From: Acanthosoma haemorrhoidale
Taxonomy: Eukaryota > Arthropoda > Insecta > Hemiptera > Acanthosomatidae
Assembly (NCBI GenBank): GCA_930367205.1
Contig: OV884011.1
Coordinates: 136,809,437-136,873,436, forward strand
DNA: 64,000 nucleotides
Reading direction: 5' to 3'
The first letter of the stretch is position 1; each line of letters opens with the position of its first letter. The position numbers and the translations under genes were made by a program. The notes under the pieces are model-generated. The model was given only the letters and a program-made list of their open reading frames with translations. It ran no database searches and was not told the origin of the DNA. This document shows positions 49,719 to 64,000 of this stretch, piece after piece.

Positions 49719-52700
49719 AAATAAATATAAAATAACTAATGAAATATGGTAGTAGGAGCAAAGTAAATGTACTAAACGTATTCTAAAACCAGCATTTTTA
49801 GTCCTATGCTTCAACAATGGCAGCAGTGAAAAATAAGTTGAATTGCAATGTTTATTCTAATTTGTGATATTTTAGGAGAGCATAATTATTATAATTAATT
49901 CATTACCGCTTAATTCATTTAATTTATTTATGCTTTTTTTATCTCTGAATCTTTTATTATGTTCTGAGCTTTGCATTTTTAAAACAATAAAGTAGTTCCT
50001 AATAAACTGGAAAATGTAAGCTTAGAAATCAAAATTATTCTTCTAATGAATACAGCTTTCATAAGCCCTCTGACACTTGGAAGTAGATGAAGATAAAAAA
50101 TGATCATTCTATAAACAAAACGAGTGAAACCTATTTCTGAAATAAATGAGATGGAGTTAAGCTACTGTCAGTAGAAGAAAAGATGGTATCTCTCTTTTGA
50201 AGAACTTATTAAAAGTACATTCACCCCCTTCTTTTTTGCTTCAATTTTCACATAACCTGTTACGGTCAAAAACTAAAAATTAAACGAGGGTTTTTAATTC
50301 AATGCTATTCTTGATATTAAGTTAAAACGGAAACAGTAAAACAGTTCATGACGTAATGTATTAAAAATTAAGGCGAAAACGAGAAATTACAGTTGTCACA
50401 TAATTTAATTCGAATATCTTATGCGTTCACGAAATTTTCGATATCAGTATTTTTTGCGAATAACGTGGAATTAAAATATAATTGATTTTGACGATCTTAT
50501 AATAAATTTAATCAATCGAGGGAGACTGAATAAATCAACGAGAAGTGCTAAAGCTGAAAACTGATTGAAAGAAAATAATAAAATAAAAGTAAAAAAAAAA
50601 CAAAAACCTGGCAACTACGAAAGCATAAAAGCACTCATCAAAGGCCAGAGAAGATCTCCTTCCTCTGGGAAATTAGAAGGGAGATCTTAAAGAAGAGGTG
50701 AGAGAGGGGAGGGGGGAAACGAAAGACATGAAAGGATAAAGCCTTTTCCTAATAGTTGTGAGAAATATTAAAAGCTAAGCCGATGAAAGCTGGGAAAGTG
50801 CACACCATATTTTCTCTCTTTCACTGGCACTGTATAGAAGTTTCTCGGGAGCAACTGGTACAGCAATCAGTTTCCAGCCGCTCTCTGAGTCCGTTCTCTC
50901 TGAGGGTTATAATAGCGATAGCTACGAAAGTGGTGGGATGATTAAAGTAATTAATTACTTCTATGAGGTATGACAATTACAGAAGTTGGTTTTAAAATCA
51001 TTAAGTTATTGATCGAAAAATTAAATTAAGTCTACTTAAAGATTCACAAGAAAACTATTTAGGGGTTTGTTAATTGTATATTTAAACCATAAACCCTTTA
51101 TGTTTTCATCTGTGTGTCTTTCGGTGAGACTTTAAATTGTTCATATAGATATTTGGTATTACATTTGACATCGAAAAAGGCATGAAAAATATAGCCATAT
51201 CCATAAAAATGATTAATTGACATTAATGACTTATGAATTTCTTTCTATATAAATATATGCCTATAAATTTTTATCTTCTTAATTTACATGTACTTCTTGT
51301 TTCGGCTTTGGTGGTCTATAGTTACAAAAGTTCATCAACGAGGTGGTAATTTTCAAATCATCCTTTAATTCATCATATTTTTTAAGGGATGACAGTTTGT
51401 ATAGTAATTACATCCTAAAAAAAGTCAAATGAAAAAAGTAATGAACTAATAATGGACGAACTTCGTTAATAAAGAAATAATTACAATATTAATATTTTCC
51501 TAGTATATCATCTAGAGCATCATATCAAAGACGTCGTCGATTTGACAAATAATATGTTATGCATGCAGGACCTTCAATTGACTACAATTACGTAAAGTGT
51601 TTAGAACATTCATAATTATTTTTCCTTTGGAGTATTTGCCGGAGTTGCCAGAACCATGATAATAGATTTAAACAGCTTTAGTCTTTCCACAGTTTTTTAC
51701 TATATTTATAATATTCCAAGGGCTTTTGATAGCTTAGATCTTATCTAAAGAAATCACTTTAAGTGTTGAAAACCGATATACTTCAATAGCCATTTACTTA
51801 TGACTATTCAGGAATATTATAAATATAATAAGAAATTGTAGGCAGACAAAAGTTATTTTAATCATATATTATTATATTCACATATTATTATCTTTTCTGC
51901 AGCTGTGACAAATCCTGTAACTGTGGGATGATGTAAGATGCCGGTTTCGTTTATTAGTCATCCAATATAACTTGTAATAACTATGATTATCCTCTTCATA
52001 TTCTACATTAATACCATCATTTTAACGATTCATTTCTACAAAATATGTGTATTCGATCACGCGTTATGTTTATATAACACTATAAATACATAACACAAAT
52101 ATCCGAATGTATAGCACAAAGAAAGCATTTTGCAGGTTAGTGTACACATTAAGGTTTAGTAGCTATAGTAATATTACTTTGTGGTTACACTTCCTTAACA
52201 CACTATATCTGGAGCCGTGAAATTATGCTTTACTTGAAAAAATATGTATTAGTTAAGTCAGCACTTCAGGTTTGCTACGTACTTGTAAGGTGTCTACCTC
52301 CCTCCGGTTAATTTGGACCTTGTTTCATTCGGGGTCATCGAACGCCTATTGTTCAGTTTTAAAAGTTCTTAATTGTGTAGTCAAAGAAATTTTATATTTA
52401 CTAGCGTACTGTTCATATAAAAATAGCCCTCGAGGAAGATCACCGAGAAGGATTTGGGCGGTTTTGCGACGCACAGTCTCTATTTTTTCCTCTTAGCTAA
52501 TAATTTTTGGTGTAGTAAAGTAGTAATATAGCAGTATAATATCTAAATGTTTATTATTAAATACAAATAATGGCATAAGTAAGCAAACATTTATTGACGA
52601 TTGAAGAGCCTATCTTTGATTTAGAGTATCTGGCTATGGTCCGTCACACTAGACTCACAAGATTCACTTAACCGTGTAGTGCAAATAAGAGCCTCTCCAC

Positions 52701-53306
52701 TAAGCATCTATTTACTTGACGACAGTTGTTTCACCTAACGCCGCAGTCTGGTCTGGAATCAAATACCTTTCTGTCCAGGCCTCTCCCTCGGCTTAGTGTT
52801 TGCAAGCAAACGCAATATAGTTCTACTACAGGCCTTCAAACTGAATGTTTTCTAACAAGTGGATATTTACACAATCTCCTGTTTAAAACAATGACAAGGA
52901 AAGTGACTTGGATATAACACTTTACGTTCTAACGATCTCTACTATTACTTTTCCTTCCTACAAACTATGTAATACTTAGAAGATAAAATTTTAAGCCATA
53001 ATCCATTCAAACAAAAGTAGCCACCAAAGTCAATGAACCACTTCGTTGAAAGGAGATAGAACTCAGGTGTTTTCCACCCTTTTTTGATTGCCTCCAGCAT
53101 CATTCATAAGGCCCATGGGCCAAGAAACAGCCCATCTCTCATTCATCAAGTTGTAAGGTTTTGAACCCTACATAGATATATATTAAATATTTATATACTA
53201 TTCCTCTTTTTAATCATTTATATAAATATATAATCATATACGAACCAAATGCATTGCTAAACTAGGACAGGTTCTCCCTGGTACCCTTATGGTACAGTGA
53301 CAAAAG
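49719..53306. other. AT-rich stretch with no recognisable gene
   Basis: Only short frames occur. A purine-rich patch lies at 50690-50730. Segments near 50810-50920 and 52270-52490 are somewhat less AT-rich, but I see no motif or convincing splice structure. Confidence 0.55.
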
Positions 53307-53317
53307 AATAGTAACTA

Positions 53318-54585
53318 ATAGTACAACTAGCAAACTTATACAACTCTTGTATAAGATTGCGGTACTTTCCTGACACATGGAAACAAGCCATCTGGTTTCC
53401 ATTACTAAAGCCAGCCAAGAGTAGAGATCACCCAGCCCACTACCACCTGATCAGTCTGCTACCACAGATGGGGAAAATTCTTTTGAATTATCTCAAAGAT
53501 TACTGCTCGGAAAATTACATCATTCCGCCAGAACAGATTGGATTTCAATCCAGTATGAGTGCAGAGCCACCCCTTTCTGAAGGTACAGTCAGAAGCTAGC
53601 CATAACATGAATAGAAACATAGCTACGGCTATGATTTCCATTGATTGCACCCAAGCATTCGATTCAGGGTCTCACGGGACACTGTGTCAAATGCTCTGCG
53701 ACCGGGAATGCCCGGAACAACTGTATTCAATTCTGGCTAGCTTCCTGAAAACCAGATCGTTGCGGGTGCGGGTGGGTGATAGCTTCTACGAAGCTGTGGC
53801 ACTAACCTGTGGAGTGCCCCAAAGAGTCGTCTTATCCCCTGTACTATTCAACGTATACACGTCTGAGATTGTCGGAGCCCGGTACAAAAATACCACAGTC
53901 ACTGCTTTCGCAGATGACATAGCGGTGTACAGTAGCAGCATGAGTGCCAAGGTAGCTCTAAGACAGGCTGAAGTAGCCTGTAACCAGATCAGTGAGATAT
54001 TGTGGAGACTTAATATCTCTGTAAACGCGGGTAAGACTGACTGTGTAATTTTCTCTTTTCAAAAGGGAAAAAGCCCGCTCCCTACTAGTTACATAGTAGG
54101 AACGGAGGAAAATTCACCAACCAACAACCTAGTATATCTGGGAATTAAAATGGAAAGACACCTCCATTTTAGTAACTATTTTGTATAGAAGTTGAAGCAT
54201 ACTCGCACGAAGTCTTACTGGCTTACGCATTTATTGACTTCCCCCAATTTATCACTGCGTCTCAAGCTATTGATATACAAAAGCATACTAAGGCCTACTC
54301 TGCTGTATGGTGCACCGCTATTTCGTTATCTGACGTATACGACAGCTAAGAAACTCCAACAATTCCAAAACGGGTATACTGATGAAAATGGTCAGAGGTA
54401 CTTCATTCGAGCAGCGGAGAAACAGTGAGCTTCATGAGATATTTGAGCTGCCTACGGTGGATGAATTCATCCAACGTAGACATATCAATTTTTTTGACTC
54501 CTTGCAATACTTAACAAACCCGGTGTTTAACACTATAACCCCCACTCCGTTCTCGCGGCAGGAACTCTTTAGTCTTAGGTTCTAG
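53318..54585 (+). pseudogene. Family C ORF2 (reverse transcriptase to C-terminus), broken
   Basis: Readable in order: WKQAIWFPLLKPAKS (near 53385); HLISLLPQMGKILLN (53445); a frameshift near 53560; motif A TAMISIDCTQAFDSGSH (53624); motif B LTCGVPQRVVLSPVLFN (53808); motif C AFADDIAVYSSSMS (53904) with both catalytic Asp retained. LNISVNAGKTDCVIFSF follows (54010). VYLGIKMERHLHFSN is at 54130, with a stop at 54186-54188. The thumb/C-terminal LRLKLLIYKSILRPTLLYGA is near 54256. A second frameshift falls near 54380, and the end is LTNPVFNTITPTPFSRQELF. Two frameshifts and one stop make it inactive, but it is the youngest-looking RT in the window. Confidence 0.88.
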
Positions 54586-54842
54586 GTATAGGTTTTAGTT
54601 TTTTTGGTGTTTTAGTGTTTGGTGTTTTTATGATAACAAGCTGAAGGTAAGCTTCATAACCTAGTGTTGTAAATGAGACTATGAACTTTTAACCACAAAA
54701 AGAAAGTATTATATTTATGCACTCCTTCAAATGCATCTGTGAATGGCAGGAAGAGGAGAAATTTGTATATCAGAAATTATTTATTATGTTCATTGTTTAC
54801 TGCTAATAAAGAGAGGTTATGAAATAAAAAAAAAAATAAAAA
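53318..54842 (+). mobile_element. Family C LINE, 5'-truncated insertion with poly(A) tail and 11-bp target-site duplication
   Basis: A 1525-bp plus-strand insertion is flanked by a perfect AATAGTAACTA at 53307-53317 and 54843-54853. It starts inside the RT domain (IVQLANLYNSCIRLRYFP), continues to the ORF2 stop at 54585, and ends in a 3' UTR and an A-rich tail (54826-54842). The structure is the classic product of target-primed reverse transcription with early termination. Confidence 0.93.
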
Positions 54843-54853
54843 AATAGTAACTA

Positions 54854-56994
<2,141 letters not shown>

Positions 56995-57203
56995 CCTCCA
57001 CTGGCTAGTATCCGGTGACGCGGCTGACGGAGGAGCGTGGGGGACTTCCTGGTGGATTTGGGAGGTCTCTGGGCTGTCTGTAAATATTGTATGAATGAGT
57101 GAGTGAATGATGAATTGTAAATATGGTATGAATGAGAGCGTTTATCGCAATTACTGATTGCCTTGGCAGATTGTAATTATAGCCCAATAAAGAGTATAAA
57201 GAG
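56995..57203 (+). mobile_element. Family J LINE, 209-bp 3' UTR-only insertion with 11-bp target-site duplication
   Basis: This plus-strand copy starts in the UTR core (CACTGGCTAGTATCCGGTGA) and carries about two 37-bp-type units. It ends in CAATAAAGAGTATAAAGAG. Perfect flanking TATAATAAACA lies at 56984-56994 and 57204-57214. It lacks the roughly 30-bp segment CAAGACTCCGC...TTTGC present at 1604-1630, an internal deletion. The minus-strand frame at 57005-57244 is antisense to it. Confidence 0.92.
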
Positions 57204-57214
57204 TATAATAAACA

Positions 57215-58730
57215 TACAAAGTTAGAAGATAATAATGCAAACATAAATGGAAAATTTTTAAAGGGTTGTTTGTAATAAATTATATCCTACTTAATTGATT
57301 TAACCTAGGGAAAAATATTTAACTTTAAATATAATATTATTAGATTGAAACATCCATTTGACACGAATAAAGATGGAAAATATGTTTATTGCGCTAGTCT
57401 ATGTCCACTCTTGTATATAGCCGGTTAGTGATAATTTCAACAATTGGGTAAACTACGAAAACAATTTCTCAGCTTAAGTTTTTCTAATGTTGGTTGTTGG
57501 CAGCCTTCTTCCAGCCCTGTGTTATGTCGAAGGTCAGTACCACCTTTCGAACTATGTACACAGTAAACTTGTCAGTTCTCAGGATGGGCACAGACTGAGC
57601 AAACAGGATAGTTGAAAGGAGACCCAGAAGAGCAGTAACCGAATAGGATTGCCTCAGTGATCTCTGAAATACCGGCTCAGTGTCGGCAGCAGGATGGATT
57701 GGGAGACAGCAGTTTTTCACCTGCTACCCTGTCCCATTAATCCAAGCCCTTCCCCTTGACTTTTTAATTTTCCCTTTCTTAACAGGCCCATTTACAACCT
57801 AAGCTATCCGAGTTTTTCCTGTTTTATTTTTTTCCCTGCTTTTCTTTTGCCTTACAGCTCACCCAGACGAGGGCGATGTAACATCCTACGACTATTTTTC
57901 CATTCGAGGTTATACGCCTAGGTGTGGGATCGTGAAGAAAATGAAAGGGCGTGTTTTTGTGCCATTACCGTTGTTTTCTCACAAGTTTATCTAACATTTC
58001 AGGAAAAATGAAAGCATTTTTACATTTATGTTTTTTATTTTGGTTAAGAAGTTTGTTAAATCAACACTCCTAAGCAAGTATTTAAATCAAAATTTTAGTT
58101 CCTCAAAGGAAAACGGAGATGTATGTGAATATGCGTTGTTGTTTTTTAATGCACACCAACATTTTAATTTCTTTTTTATAACATATACTTGAGTAATTTG
58201 AAATTTCTAATTTCAAGTACCCAAAAGTAGCCGCTGAAGTGCATATTTTTTCATGTATTATATTTGTTCAAAATCACAGAATAAATGTTTAATAATAGAA
58301 CGTATAGTGCAACCCTATGCAAGAACCTTGAAATTAGTAAAATAAAATGTTTTATTCTCAAACCAGAGATATTATTATGACTGGTTATATCTCACTCCCG
58401 AACTGACAGCATTGAGGAGATTGGTGGACAAGATAACCTTACAAGGATACTACACCCAAATATCTCACAACCGGGGATAACTAGGAAAACTCGAAGTCAT
58501 TAGTATAAAAAAGAAAAACTCGTAAATATACCCGAAATGAAGCTTGGTTTATATCAGAGAAGATATAGAAGAAGAACTAGTAGTTATTTTGTGAATTTGA
58601 ATAAGTAAATATTATACATGTTTGTTTTACCAAATTTGTTTGGTTAATTTTAATAAAAGTTGTATTTCAAGGAAATTGTGCTTTCTGAAATTTGTATATA
58701 TATACACAACTAGCATAAAACAAATAAAGA
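57215..58730. other. No confirmed gene; one unassigned minus-strand frame
   Basis: A minus-strand frame at 57484-57720 (78 codons) contains a hydrophobic stretch (SVTALLGLLSTILFAQSVP) and then RTDKFTVYIVRKVVLTFDI. Its composition is less AT-rich than the surroundings. I do not recognise the product; it might be an exon or part of an old repeat. The rest is AT-rich. Confidence 0.35.
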
Positions 58731-58780
58731 AACTTCTTTACTAAAATTAAAACTTCTTTATTAAAATTAAAACTTCTTCA
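58731..58780. repeat. 20-bp tandem repeat, 2.5 units
   Basis: Units starting AACTTCTTTA at 58731, 58751 and 58771 have an exact 20-bp period, with one C/T difference between the first two. Confidence 0.9.
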
Positions 58781-59012
58781 AAAATGTGTGGGCTTGCGTT
58801 AGAAATAAATGTGCTTAAGAAATGAAAAAGTCAATTTGTTCAGAACCTTGAACAACATTATTTTATGAAACAAAAACACATTTTTGATTTAGAAAATGAA
58901 CACAACAGTCGGTAATTCATGATAGATTCAGTCATTGTTCGCTAATAAAATATCGAAATAAAAATATTTTTATTACATTAAACAACATATTAAGATTTCA
59001 AGTAAGCTAAAG

Positions 59013-59230
59013 CCGGGTAAGATATGATAAAAAAAAAAAAGAGGAACACAAGACTAACTCAAGTTCTCGAAATAGACTGCTTTACTCCTATCAGTAATCC
59101 GACATATATAGGATAATGAGATTACATGATTTCATCATTACATGATTACATGAGTTTACATCCTATGATTGTATTAATTTTCAGTACAGAGGTATCTCTG
59201 ACTTTATCTTATATATTTATACATATATAA
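59013..59230. repeat. Hairpin repeat, copy B
   Basis: Matches copy A (17572) in order: TAGACTGCTTTACT, AGTAATCCGACATATATAGG, GTTTAC before the right stem arm, and TATCTTATATAT at the end. The stem is ATAGGAT (59108-59114) with ATCCTAT (59160-59166). The 45-nt loop has been enlarged by an ATTACATGATT-type duplication. An AT-rich spacer joins it directly to copy C. Confidence 0.65.
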
Positions 59231-59425
59231 GTTAATGATCGTCAACAAAAACGTGAAGAAAAAGGAAAGAGGTTGAATGTAGTTACAGAACGAGAGTTGT
59301 CACAAGACTGTTTTTATTTGAGCCTTTTAAAGCCACTCTAATTACATTCGGGATGTTTACATCCCGATGACTTAAGGATTAGGCTGGCTGCCTAAGATGT
59401 CCGAACCTTAACTTATATATAAACA
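59231..59425. repeat. Hairpin repeat, copy C
   Basis: In tandem with copy B and in the same orientation. Blocks are AAGACTGTTTTTATT, ATGTTTACATCCCGA and CCTTAACTTATATATA. The stem is TCGGGATG (59348-59355) with CATCCCGA (59360-59367) and a 4-nt TTTA loop. It begins AAGTTAATGATCGTC, paralleling AAGTTCATCGTC at the start of copy A, so the unit boundaries agree between loci. Confidence 0.6.
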
Positions 59426-59436
59426 CTTATACACTT

Positions 59437-59868
59437 AAGTAAGCAAATAGCTCACTGTGGTTTTCAATGACCAACACTAACACTGCACCCCTAGGCAGGC
59501 TCCAGGTCAGCTTCCACTATCAATAGTCCAGTGGCATCCCCGTCAAGTAAGCAAATAGTTCGCTGTGGTTTTCAATGACCAACACTAACACTGCACCCCT
59601 AGGCAGGCTCCAGGTCAGCTTCCACTATCAATAGTCCAGTGGCATCCCCGTCAAGTAAGCATATAGTTCGCTGTGGTTTTCAATGACCAACACTAACACT
59701 GCACCCCTAGGCAGGCTCCAGGTCAGCTTCCACTATCAATAGTCCAGTGGCATCCCCGTCAAGTAAGCATATAGTTCGCTGTGGTTTTCAATGACCAACA
59801 CTAACACTGCACCCCTAGGCAGGCTCCAGGTCAGCTTCCACTATCAATAGTCCAGTGGCATCCCTATT
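59437..59868. repeat. Tandem minisatellite, 4 x 108 bp
   Basis: Units start at 59437, 59545, 59653 and 59761, all exactly 108 bp apart. They are almost identical: the first has AGCTCACTG where the others have AGTTCGCTG, and units 3-4 have CATATAG for CAAATAG. The array ends in CCTATT followed by a seven-base start of a fifth unit (AAGTCAG). Although 108 is divisible by three, every frame of a unit that I checked on the minus strand has a stop. Confidence 0.97.
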
Positions 59869-59875
59869 AAGTCAG

Positions 59876-62800
59876 AAAATGACTCGTTGTTTTTTCTGAT
59901 GGGGTGAAACATAGTACCTATTTATTTGCCATATACCAGCCTCAACTGTATATGCATATAAAGAAAAATTAACAACAGCCTTTAAGATCTAGTTAATCCA
60001 TTTGCCCCAGCAACAAACTTCTTATATTGATCAGTTGCCTGTGGCAAATCGGATTAAATATTGTTTATAAATGTTTTGAGTCCCTTATAAAATTTCCCTT
60101 ATTATTAACATATTCTAAATTTTAACACGTCCGTTGTACGCAAATGAAAACTTTTCTTTCTAGAGATACATTTCATCACCTATCGTCGGTAATTATTTGT
60201 GAAACTCAAAATTTACAACTAACATAAAATAAAAACACCATTATGATATATTCAGTATTTACATCATTTCGCATCATTATTGATCGGTATCGCCTAAAGC
60301 TTTCATAGTTTTCATAAGTAATAATATCAATATTATTTTTAACAGTTAATCAAAATTCTTCACTATCTTTTACACTGTATTTTAAGCTATGGCCGATTTG
60401 TGTATGCTATTTATACTTATTTAAGTCACTAAAATCTAGGTAATATCCGAGATTAAACAATGGACCGAGAATCTGGTGAATGTTTACTGATGAAAGTTTG
60501 ATTAACTTTACTCTAATACCACAAAATCAGTTATTGCTCAGTCAACTTTGTAACTCTGTATCGGTAGTCTATCAAATCATTAAATTATATTTAATTATTT
60601 GTGCTTTGTCATCTTTTACACTAGTTTACTGAATGGTTGCCATTATATGAACTTAACCTTCGTTTGAGATACGATACTTATTCATCTACAGAGCTTATAA
60701 CTTAATTAGCTTAACAAATATTTGGCCTGCCAGAGATATACAATCATTATAAACTACAAACAAATATGAATTCAAGACCAAGCAGTCTTAAAACAAAACT
60801 GATTTAATTCGGCGCCTATAAATTTGTATTGCATGACATAGGCAATCCTGCACAGCAGAACAGAAGTGACGGCTAGGTATATACATAGTGCCGTTAACTA
60901 TGCACAGTCCTGGTAACGAGAATTAATTTCCGTTGCAATAGTTACAAGCAGTTCCCGTGTAGATAGCCTTATATTAATTCTGATGAAACGATTCCCTACC
61001 TACTATCCACATTTTTTCCAAAAGTAAGTTCTTCACAAAACGAAATATTCAGGTGACCCCTCCGGAGGGATTGAACTGTTAATAAATGAAAGAAAATTCT
61101 TTGTCGGTTTAATAAAAATACTCAAGGCATAAAGAGAAATTCTAATGATCTTTTGGTGGGCTAAGTTTGTCCATGACAGTTAAACAAGCTCCTCTGTGTT
61201 CACGCACGATGTCCCATCTCCAACTGAGATTTTTTTCAAACTAAACCGAATAATACAATTTTTCCAGATGGTACGTACTCTCGAAAATTTTATCTTAGAG
61301 ATGAAAAACAGTAATTTACATACAGAAATTGTTAATGATAAATATCAAGGTGAAATAAATTAAAAATTTCATGAAGTCTAAATAAAATATTTAAAACAGT
61401 TTTGGAAAACAAACACTAGCTATAGGCCATTAATTAAATTTACTTTCATTATTGTAATCTAAAATATAATCTACATCCTTTAATGTGCCTTTCTATGGCT
61501 GCTTTTCTACGTTTGTTCATATTACCCCTCCATTCAATCACTTTGTCTAAGACATTTCAGTCATTGTATAGTAAGAGAGGTGACAGAAGGTATTATCTAA
61601 TTGATAAGAAATATTACAAATCTGGTGTAAATAACAATCTTGCGCTTCTTTTTTTTTATTTTCCATTGCTCATTTGTTCAATACCCAAAATTTGTAGGTC
61701 TAGATAATTTAAACACAATCCAGCTGTTGCAAAGTTTATTTTTTTTTTCGATTAACATAACCTTAAAAAATGTTAGACCTAAACATTTCACGTGCATTTT
61801 ATTTTATTTAAAGGGTTCGTTTTATTTAAAAATGCATGACCAAACATACACATGATTACATTTCATCCTTTTGATGTACATAGACGAGTAGATGCTGGCA
61901 GGGAATAGAAATAATTCACAATTCGTATTCTACTTTTGAATATGTACAAAAAAAACATGATTGGTGTTATTGATGCTAAACTTTGTAACAACTAATAAAT
62001 TATTAAGATAACAAGTAGGTTCCGTCAGCAAGAAACAACTACTGACTTTTAAGTCCAGTTTTTACCCACTTAAGCTTTAAGTCCAGAAATATAAACCTGT
62101 CTTAACATTAACATTATATAAAAAAATATGATACATTTCTAATTATATATGTTTTTATTTACGTTCAGGGATAAAATCATAGTTTAATTGGTTATTTTGT
62201 ACTAGGAATTCTCTCATTTTAATGTCATACACGTTATAATAAGCTAAGGATGAAAGGACAAATAAAAATACTGCATAGCACTAATGTATTCCATAAATCG
62301 AATTTATGAAATTAAAATAAAAGCTATGGTGCAATGACTAAGCAAAATAATAACTCTTAAAACAAAATATATATAAAATAGCGCATGCCAAATTTATACT
62401 CAATAGCATTTTTTATTAAATAGAATAAATAAGGGGGAAAAAGTCCAATTTTTCATCTTAATTTATAATATGCTCTAACGAACCGGACCAAGAAACTTGT
62501 CAGATAAGAAAAATATCATAAAACTTCCTCAAAAGATGTTCGACAAAACTTTCATCAAAGAAACAAGATGCTACTTGCTTAAGCCGGCCTAAAACTTTTA
62601 ATTTCCCAATGTTAAATGTTTTTTTTTTTGCTAAAGACTTTCTTCCAAAGCATATTTGACTTCGTTTTTGTTTTTGTTTGTTTTATTCCCATGCAAAAAA
62701 AGAAAAAAGTATTAAAATTGCTTCAACATTGTCAACTATTGTTGTCCCAAATTGGTTTTCAGTTTATTAATTTGTTGATTAAGGGGCTTTAGCAATTGTT

Positions 62801-64000
62801 TATTTATAATTGTACTAGGCAATATATTTCATAGTGAAAAAACAATTATTTTTATAATTTATGATAAACATAAAATTATGTATGTAGATGACATATAATA
62901 TAATGTTTATGAACATAAGAAAACGGTTATTAGTAATATTTTATTTTGTTTGTTTAGTTAATGTTTTATACACATGTTTTAGATAAAACTTTACTAAATT
63001 AAAAATACCTAACAATGTACTTACCGTAACACTTTTTGACTGTTAATTTAAAAATATCATAGTTCCATATCATAATGCATATTTTTTGCTAATACTTTTC
63101 CAGTATACCATTCCATATAATTTTAATTCCACATAATTAGTAGTTCAGAGTCGATTTGTGACTAATAACCGTCAAGTATGAACCTTCACAATATTTTTTC
63201 TAGCCGTTGGTAAAATCAACTTTACCTGCAACTAAATATTAAGTGAATGTGTTGCAAATTTTTAGAGTTGCATAGTACACAAGCTAAATGAGCGGGATTT
63301 AGTAAGATTCTAATTTCGTTTTAAACATTAAAACGTAAGTAACTGGACTAAATTTTTCTCAAGATCAGGACCTAAAAGAGCCTGTTTCCAGACATAATGC
63401 AGGATAATCCCTTTAAACTGATAGTTCTCCGTTACTGTGGATAATTATCATAAATTTATTAATGTTTCGCAAAAGTATCAATACTTTTTGTATGGATCAA
63501 GATAGAATAGTTCCATTATACCCTTGGCTAAGGACCATATTCCCTTTGAATGAAAGAAACAGCACACTCGCCGAGAGTTCAACTTGGAAATTCCACCAAC
63601 AAATTGAGCAAGAAATTAACTGTCAAGTTGAAATTAATTGCAGAGAGGTTTACTGACCTTTTTTAGTTGCATACATTTATAGGTGATGTAAAAGGAGAAG
63701 AAAATAATGTTGGGATGTTGCTTGAGATCGTGGAGTTCTTCCAAGGGGATAAACTTATCTTCATTCCCATTGGTATAATCCTATGCAATTCCAGAAGAAA
63801 ATGAAGTCCATCACTCATCGCCCTAGCGTAGTTTAGACCGTTCCTTTAATCATGTGCTATGAAGTTAATGCCCCACCAATCTAAATATACTTATCCTAAT
63901 TATTCGGATCATATGTAGGTCATAGATCAGGTCCTCAATTTCTTGGCTTTTATTTATTTTCTATTCTCCTTAAATACTATCCAGGCCGTGAATACACTGC
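59876..64000. other. AT-rich stretch with no recognisable gene
   Basis: Short frames only (up to 74 codons). Near 63650-63850 the minus strand is open for about 60 codons (LNYARAMSDGLHFLLELHRI) without a start or a recognisable family. T- and A-runs are frequent, including a TTTTTG run near 62664. Confidence 0.55.

Overview
This is an AT-rich, intron/intergenic-type stretch of an animal nuclear genome, most probably an insect. The evidence is jockey-clade non-LTR retrotransposons with insect-style ORF1 zinc knuckles and APE/RT ORF2 proteins, a pogo/jerky-type DNA transposon, long (CT)n and (TA)n microsatellites, and one split-gene exon with good splice signals. There is no bacterial-style gene organisation. 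Nearly all open frames are short and are either chance frames or fragments of decayed mobile elements. I recognise no intact autonomous gene. All assignments come from reading translations and repeats by eye; no database was searched.

Host gene content: the one convincing host coding segment is a 99-bp phase-1/phase-1 exon on the minus strand (18456-18554). It encodes the start of an immunoglobulin domain and looks Klingon/Lachesin-like. If so, much of the window would be intron sequence of a neural cell-adhesion gene. GC-elevated islands at 31560-31900 and 29340-29700 are weaker candidates for exons or regulatory DNA.

Mobile elements, left to right. Family J is a jockey-type LINE with a characteristic 3' UTR. 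Copies lie at 1-1835 (+), 11281-11854 (-), 16118-16556 (-), 44342-44417 (-, only 76 bp), 48965-49703 (-) and 56995-57203 (+). Four have recognisable target-site duplications of 11-15 bp. Families B and C are two related jockey-clade lineages. B lies at 21779-22572 (-), 32733-36300 (-, the longest copy) and 39302-39488 (-). C lies at 39553-41469 (-), 45840-47995 (+) and 53318-54842 (+, with an 11-bp target-site duplication). A separate LINE RT fragment sits at 27370-27720 (-). A jerky/Tigger-type DNA transposon with TA-flanked inverted ends occupies 32161-32691. A likely solo LTR of about 337 bp flanked by CATG lies at 48164-48500, with a diverged relative starting at 41724.

Satellite and structural DNA: three copies of a roughly 185-200-bp repeat (17572-17753, 59013-59230, 59231-59425) keep a hairpin although the stem sequence differs between copies. 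They are bordered by TA tracts. The last copy runs into four tandem 108-bp units (59437-59868). Also present are a 275-bp (CT)n tract (55351-55625), a canonical G-quadruplex motif with a nearby C-run (4999-5144), and a nested hairpin (56795-56852). The long remaining stretches are AT-rich sequence in which I see no supportable gene.
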